From contig CAMLCX010000282.1 in the NCBI GenBank assembly GCA_946478635.1, positions 1 to 6,586 on the forward strand: a stretch of 6,586 bases of DNA, in the 5' to 3' direction. The notes below the pieces were generated by a model, which made no database searches, had not been told where the DNA came from, and saw only the letters and a program-made list of their open reading frames with translations. The stretch is from an uncultured Pseudomonadota bacterium (lineage in GTDB: Bacteria > Desulfobacterota_B > Binatia > UBA9968). The position numbers and the translations under genes were made by a program. This document shows, in pieces, positions 5,895 through 6,586 of this stretch (the first letter of the stretch is position 1; every line of letters starts with the position of its first letter).

Positions 5895-6586
5895 TTACGG
5901 CTTGTGATAATAATTCGCGTAGTAGTGATCAGCGATCTCTGCACCCGTGGCCTTCCACACGCCCTCGTGAGAGCAGATATACTCGAGCGCTTTGTCGAGA
6001 TATTTAATGCGAAAGGCCAGGCCGATGACGAAGGGATGGAGCGGGATCGTCATCACGCGCGCCTGCACCGCGCCTTCGGCGTACAGCTGATCGAATTGAT
6101 CGCAAACCATTTGCAGCCAATCCTTGGGCGTATGGCCGCCTTGGAAAATCACGCGAATGTCGTTGAGTCCTTGTTGATAGGGAATCGCGATCATGCGCCC
6201 CGATTGAACGCGCATTGCATGCGGCTGATCGTCGAAGCCCCAATCACAGACATAATCGAATCCTTCCGCGGCCAAATGATCCAGCGTGTGGGGGCTCTGA
6301 TCGCCTCCTCCAGGACCGAGCCAGCCGCGCGGCGCCTTGCCAGTGGCCGCCGCGATCGTATCGCGCACCTGACGAATCACCCCGCGCTCTTCCTCGGCCG
6401 GGTACTGGGTCATGCGAATATTGTTGGTCACTCCGTGGCCGAGCCATTCCCATTTTCGCCGGTTCCCTTCTTCGATGATCGCCGGATGGTGCGCGCACAC
6501 GTCGGCGTTGAGCAGCACACTTGCGCGAATCTCATGTTTGTCGAGAACCTCCATCATGCGAAATACGCCGATGCGCGAGCCATAGT
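5895..6586 (-). CDS. PuuE-like polysaccharide deacetylase family protein (5' part missing)
   Basis: The frame is open from the right edge to the TAA at 5897-5895, giving 229 visible residues; the N-terminus lies outside the window. The visible part begins YGSRIGVFRMMEVLDKHEIR, so the Met-Met at 6557-6552 is internal, not a start. Visible motifs are RASVLLNADV (20-29), the family segment WEWLGHGVTNN (45-55), GWLGPGG (87-93), EGFDYVCDWGFDDQP (107-121), IPYQQGLND (134-142), IPLHPF (180-185) and HEGVWKATGAEIADHYY (206-222). These match the PuuE-like branch of the NodB polysaccharide deacetylase fold, which includes ureide-type allantoinase and other small-amide hydrolases, rather than cell-wall deacetylases. 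H50 fills the first His of the usual HxxxH metal motif, but the +4 position is N54. About 60-80 residues should be missing, judging by the family's usual length of near 300. It leads two receptor genes, suggesting action on a nitrogen-containing imported compound; true substrate unknown. Confidence 0.88.
   Translation of the reverse strand, partial: YGSRIGVFRMMEVLDKHEIRASVLLNADVCAHHPAIIEEGNRRKWEWLGHGVTNNIRMTQYPAEEERGVIRQVRDTIAAATGKAPRGWLGPGGGDQSPHTLDHLAAEGFDYVCDWGFDDQPHAMRVQSGRMIAIPYQQGLNDIRVIFQGGHTPKDWLQMVCDQFDQLYAEGAVQARVMTIPLHPFVIGLAFRIKYLDKALEYICSHEGVWKATGAEIADHYYANYYHKP

Noticed and set aside
1..6586. CRISPR array, tRNA, rRNA, transposase or phage genes
   Set aside because: No regularly spaced direct repeats, cloverleaf or rRNA-like segments, or mobile-element proteins were found on either strand.

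Overview
The window looks like an ordinary chromosomal stretch of a moderately GC-rich, Gram-negative-like bacterium. The proteins have Sec-type signal peptides and belong to families of periplasmic binding proteins. The style of the binding proteins (several NMT1/SsuA-like and TctC-like receptors, next to a PuuE-like deacetylase and with no membrane components) recalls uncultured Desulfobacterota/Binatia or Tectomicrobia-type genomes. That placement is an inference from protein style only; no rRNA or marker gene is present.

Layout. Positions 1-998 (minus) hold a TctC/Bug-type tricarboxylate-transporter binding protein that runs off the left edge. Positions 999-1269 are a divergent regulatory region with a perfect 12-bp palindrome, a second inverted repeat and two sigma70-like promoter candidates. 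Positions 1270-2133 (plus) encode a four-helix membrane protein with a C-terminal GGDEF domain whose signature has decayed to GGTNF. Positions 2244-3596 (plus) encode a major facilitator transporter of the MFS_3/EntS-like group. Positions 3597-3779 are a convergent gap holding a short imperfect palindromic repeat. On the minus strand, reading from the right edge, come a PuuE-like polysaccharide deacetylase (5' part outside the window), an intact NMT1/SsuA-like binding protein 14 bp behind it, and a second NMT1-like binding protein split by a one-base frameshift near 4221.

How the genes may work together. The three right-hand genes share a strand, and the first two are spaced as an operon, so the binding proteins probably deliver a small nitrogenous or organic solute for a pathway that includes the deacetylase-fold hydrolase. 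No ABC permease or ATPase and no TctA/TctB lies in the window, so every receptor here is either an orphan or has its membrane partner elsewhere. The clearest oddities are the degenerate cyclase domain, the frameshifted receptor and the palindromic promoter region. I see no convincing undescribed system.
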